Source of the DNA: an uncultured Clostridia bacterium
Lineage (GTDB): Bacteria > Bacillota > Clostridia > UBA1381
NCBI GenBank assembly: GCA_934444735.1
Contig: CAKSDE010000014.1
Location: forward strand, 1 to 64,000
Direction of reading: 5' to 3'
DNA length: 64,000 nt
In this document: piece after piece, positions 61,507-64,000 of the stretch
How the letters are laid out: each line of letters begins with the position of its first letter
Position numbering within the stretch: the first letter of the stretch is position 1
Program-made: the position numbers and the translations under genes
The notes under the pieces: generated by a model
The model's input: the letters and a program-made list of their open reading frames with translations, nothing else
What the model was told of the DNA's origin: nothing
Databases searched by the model: none

Positions 61507-64000
61507 ATGCATAAAAAAATACTGTCATTGTTTTTAATCTCAGTGCTGACAGCGTCAATACTTCCGCAAGCGGCGGCACAGGAAAGCATAAAACAGTTTC
61601 ATGTTTCGCCGGACGGTTCATATTCGGCAAAAGGAACGCTTGATTCACCGCTTGACGGACTTGAAAGCGCAAGGGCGGCTGTCGCAAAATACAGACTCAA
61701 AGATCCCGATACTACAATTGAGGTTATATTTCATGAGGGAACATACCGTTTTGATAAATGCGTGAAGTTTGCAAGCTCGGATTCGGGAACGGAGGAACAC
61801 CCGATAACCTATAAAGCGGCAGAGGGAGAGACGGTTTATTTTAAGGGCTCAAAAGAAGTGGACGCAAGCAAGATAAAGACGGTAGACGATCCGAAAATAC
61901 TTGCGAAGCTGCCTGCTGATGCGAGAGGCAAGGTGGGATATATAAATCTTGCGGATCAGGGCTTTAAGGAACTGGGGGGGATTCCGATAACTTTCAGTAT
62001 GACCCGTGCCGATTCACGGCTTGAGGGCGCGGAGATTTTTCTTAATAACAATCAGCAGAATATTGCACGCTGGCCGAACGGACGGGATGAATACGATCAG
62101 TTTGCGTCGGTTGTGAGCATGGGCGGAAAAGGCGCCGGAGGCGAGGTCGGCGGAATATTTACCACTAAAGATTTCAGACTCATGAAATGGAAGGACGCAA
62201 AAGATGCATGGATGGTGGGATTCCCGGCATATGACTGGCTTTACGAGAGAATAAAAATCAAGAGCGTAGATGTCGCGACAAAACAGGTGACGCTCGCAAA
62301 CAGTGCGGTATACGGATTATCCATGGGCTATTCGCACAGGTATGCGATAGTAAACCTTTTGGAGGAGCTGGATATGCCGGGAGAATGGTACATAGATCAT
62401 GACACGAACATTTTGTATTATTATCCCGAAAGAACATTAAAAGGTGCAACGTTTGAGATTACCACTCTTGCAGATAACATGATATATATGGAAAATGTAA
62501 GCAATGTGAATTTTCAGGGGATTATATTCTCGCAGACAAGGAGCAATGCCTTTTGGTTCAGGGATAAGATGGAGAATATGACCATATCCGACTGTCGGTT
62601 TGAGAATATGGGCAGATACGGAATATATCAGCAGAACTCGACCAATTCAAAGGTCGGAGTCGGAACGGAAACAGCGCATCAGTTCCAGGAAAACGGAAAC
62701 GAGAATTTTCATTTGAAGAACAATACTTTCTATAACTGCGGTGTTTCTGCATTCCAGCTTGTTTTCGGCTCGCGTGATGCAAATATTCCGTCAGGCTCTA
62801 CGATAACCAATAACTATGTTTATGATAACAATCGGGTGGACAGAAGATCCTCGGGTATGGGCTTTACGGGAGTCGGAGTTGAGGTGGCGTATAATACGAT
62901 TCACTCAACAGGTTACGGTATTCAGTACAACGGTGCGGATATAAATATTCATCATAACGAAATATATAATATTATGAATAATATCCAGGACGGAAGTGCC
63001 ATTTACTGCGGAAGAAACTTCATAAACCGCGGAAATAAAATCCATCACAATTATGTACATGATGTAAAATCAAAAAATCCGATGTTAAAATCGACTCTGG
63101 CGCCGGCGGTTTATTTGGACGATAAGGACTGCGGAACGGAGATTTACGAAAATATCTTTGTCGGCGCGGACGACGGCGTTTTAATAAACTGCGGTATGTC
63201 GAATAAGGTACATGATAATATCGTTATCGACGCAACATATTCGGTTGCACGTATCTCGACATATAATCTTGAAAATGTTGCAAGCCGGCAGAGAATGGAG
63301 ACGCAGGGAAAGACAGCTCTTAAATTTGAAGGATATGCAAGATTCCCGGATATTAAGGAGGATCTTGACAGCGGTCTTGTCGGGTACCCCGCGCGAAACA
63401 CAATAGTGAATAATATCAGCAGCGGCAGTAAAAATACAGGCTACAGCGATTTGGTTATGGGGTATAACACGATCGAGGATAATTACGAAATAGAAAAAAG
63501 CGAGTTTGTCGATGCCGAAAACGGTGATTACAGACTTAAAAGGGATAGTCAATATGCGAAACTGACCTCGGCTTTGACAGAGGATTTTGATATGAGCACA
63601 ATCGGCGTTCAGATGTCGGAATTTAAAAAAGATCCGATTTTTGCGGACGGCTTTAAGCTTACATATCCGCAAAACGGTACACGCGGAATCGCGGTAAAGG
63701 ATATAACCTTTGATTGGCAAAGACCTATGGGCGGCGACCGTTTCAGACTTGTTGTTGCAAAGGACAGCGGCTTAAAGGATATTGTCTATGATATTTCAAC
63801 ATATGAAACGACATATACACTTTCGGGATTTGAGAACGGTCGGACCTATTATTGGAAGGTGTATGCGTATAACGAATCGCTGATGGAATACGAGCCGATA
63901 GCAAGCCTCGGAGTGCCTTATATGTTTACAATTGCAAAAAGATATAAGACAGACACAACCGATTTACAGGCTTTGGTTATAAGCGCGAATGCAAAACTGG
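61507..64000 (+). CDS. Secreted GH141-like beta-helix protein (3' end outside window)
   Basis: The frame is open from ATG 61507 (behind AAGGAAGGAG) to the window edge, 831 codons. The signal peptide ends near PQAAAQES. The beta-helix core covers about residues 25-690 and parallels the core of the protein at 54043: FHVSPDGSYSAKG, ARWPNGRDEYDQ, NLLEELDMPGEWYIDHD, QDGSAIYCGRNFINRGNKIH, AVYLDDKDCGTE. An FN3-like unit (YYWKVYAYNES) follows. Unlike the 54043 protein it has no N-terminal accessory modules. It is a paralogue, probably acting on a related linkage. Confidence 0.78.
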   Translation, partial: MHKKILSLFLISVLTASILPQAAAQESIKQFHVSPDGSYSAKGTLDSPLDGLESARAAVAKYRLKDPDTTIEVIFHEGTYRFDKCVKFASSDSGTEEHPITYKAAEGETVYFKGSKEVDASKIKTVDDPKILAKLPADARGKVGYINLADQGFKELGGIPITFSMTRADSRLEGAEIFLNNNQQNIARWPNGRDEYDQFASVVSMGGKGAGGEVGGIFTTKDFRLMKWKDAKDAWMVGFPAYDWLYERIKIKSVDVATKQVTLANSAVYGLSMGYSHRYAIVNLLEELDMPGEWYIDHDTNILYYYPERTLKGATFEITTLADNMIYMENVSNVNFQGIIFSQTRSNAFWFRDKMENMTISDCRFENMGRYGIYQQNSTNSKVGVGTETAHQFQENGNENFHLKNNTFYNCGVSAFQLVFGSRDANIPSGSTITNNYVYDNNRVDRRSSGMGFTGVGVEVAYNTIHSTGYGIQYNGADINIHHNEIYNIMNNIQDGSAIYCGRNFINRGNKIHHNYVHDVKSKNPMLKSTLAPAVYLDDKDCGTEIYENIFVGADDGVLINCGMSNKVHDNIVIDATYSVARISTYNLENVASRQRMETQGKTALKFEGYARFPDIKEDLDSGLVGYPARNTIVNNISSGSKNTGYSDLVMGYNTIEDNYEIEKSEFVDAENGDYRLKRDSQYAKLTSALTEDFDMSTIGVQMSEFKKDPIFADGFKLTYPQNGTRGIAVKDITFDWQRPMGGDRFRLVVAKDSGLKDIVYDISTYETTYTLSGFENGRTYYWKVYAYNESLMEYEPIASLGVPYMFTIAKRYKTDTTDLQALVISANAKL

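Noticed and set aside
1..64000. tRNA or rRNA genes as integration targets
   Set aside because: No cloverleaf with a TTCGA-type arm or rRNA signature was seen on either strand by eye. The tyrosine integrase site is the rubrerythrin 3' end.

Overview
The window looks like a chromosomal segment of a low-to-mid GC Firmicute of the class Clostridia, probably an anaerobic gut glycan degrader. Pointers are the clostridial Shine-Dalgarno sites, rubrerythrin with a PerR-type regulator, SLH, cohesin, dockerin, GLUG and copper-amine-oxidase-N (CAO_N) domains, and Tn916-like gene remnants. An Oscillospirales/Monoglobus-like lineage is my guess, not something the sequence proves. No rRNA, tRNA or CRISPR array was found.

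Layout. 1-2.0 kb: the tail of an unknown gene, a terminator and a large serine recombinase. 2.2-8.5 kb: housekeeping genes on the + strand: murD, three tandem M42 aminopeptidases, a rhodanese-TtcA fusion and tcdA. 8.6-29.2 kb: a decayed integrative element of about 20 kb inserted at the 3' end of the rubrerythrin gene. It is bounded by two 486-bp direct copies of the integrase 5' end, an att-like region and the rubrerythrin 3' end, exactly 19,914 bp apart. Its left part is a gene graveyard (excisionase, sigma-like ORFs, truncated DeoR, broken MATE, broken XRE). Its right part is an apparently intact cargo: an AraC regulator divergent from four large secreted proteins (CAO_N stalk domains, a GH141-like beta-helix, an SLH protein and a repeated unrecognised module), then a GH3 glycosidase. 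The integrase at the right end is frameshifted and cut by an IS256-type remnant. 29.1-30.9 kb: rubrerythrin, PerR-like regulator, alpha/beta hydrolase. 31.0-33.8 kb: a decaying ECF sigma/membrane protein/P-type ATPase locus. 33.9-37.7 kb: a LytTR regulator with its GHKL kinase, and a long HTH regulator.

37.8-48.6 kb: a cluster of four surface proteins that each carry a cohesin or cohesin-like domain, joined to GLUG repeats plus a dockerin, to BspA-type leucine-rich repeats, or to a CAO_N stalk. This resembles a non-classical cohesin/dockerin surface assembly. 48.9-51.2 kb: a junction of two truncated genes (AraC and SGNH esterase). 51.25-64 kb: a second AraC-led secreted glycan locus, with a two-module jelly-roll-like protein, a 1,485-aa GH141-like protein, a 974-aa protein sharing its accessory module, and a further GH141-like protein running off the window.

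The secreted clusters appear to work together: AraC/cupin regulators control batteries of exported beta-helix enzymes and companion binding modules. Several of these proteins share a short ALYD/VWD-type module, and some share CAO_N stalks with a cohesin protein. The observations I rate highest are the rbr-targeted element with glycan cargo, the cohesin cluster, the recurring unrecognised modules, and 36-nt palindromes flanked by 12-nt direct repeats upstream of two of the surface-protein genes.
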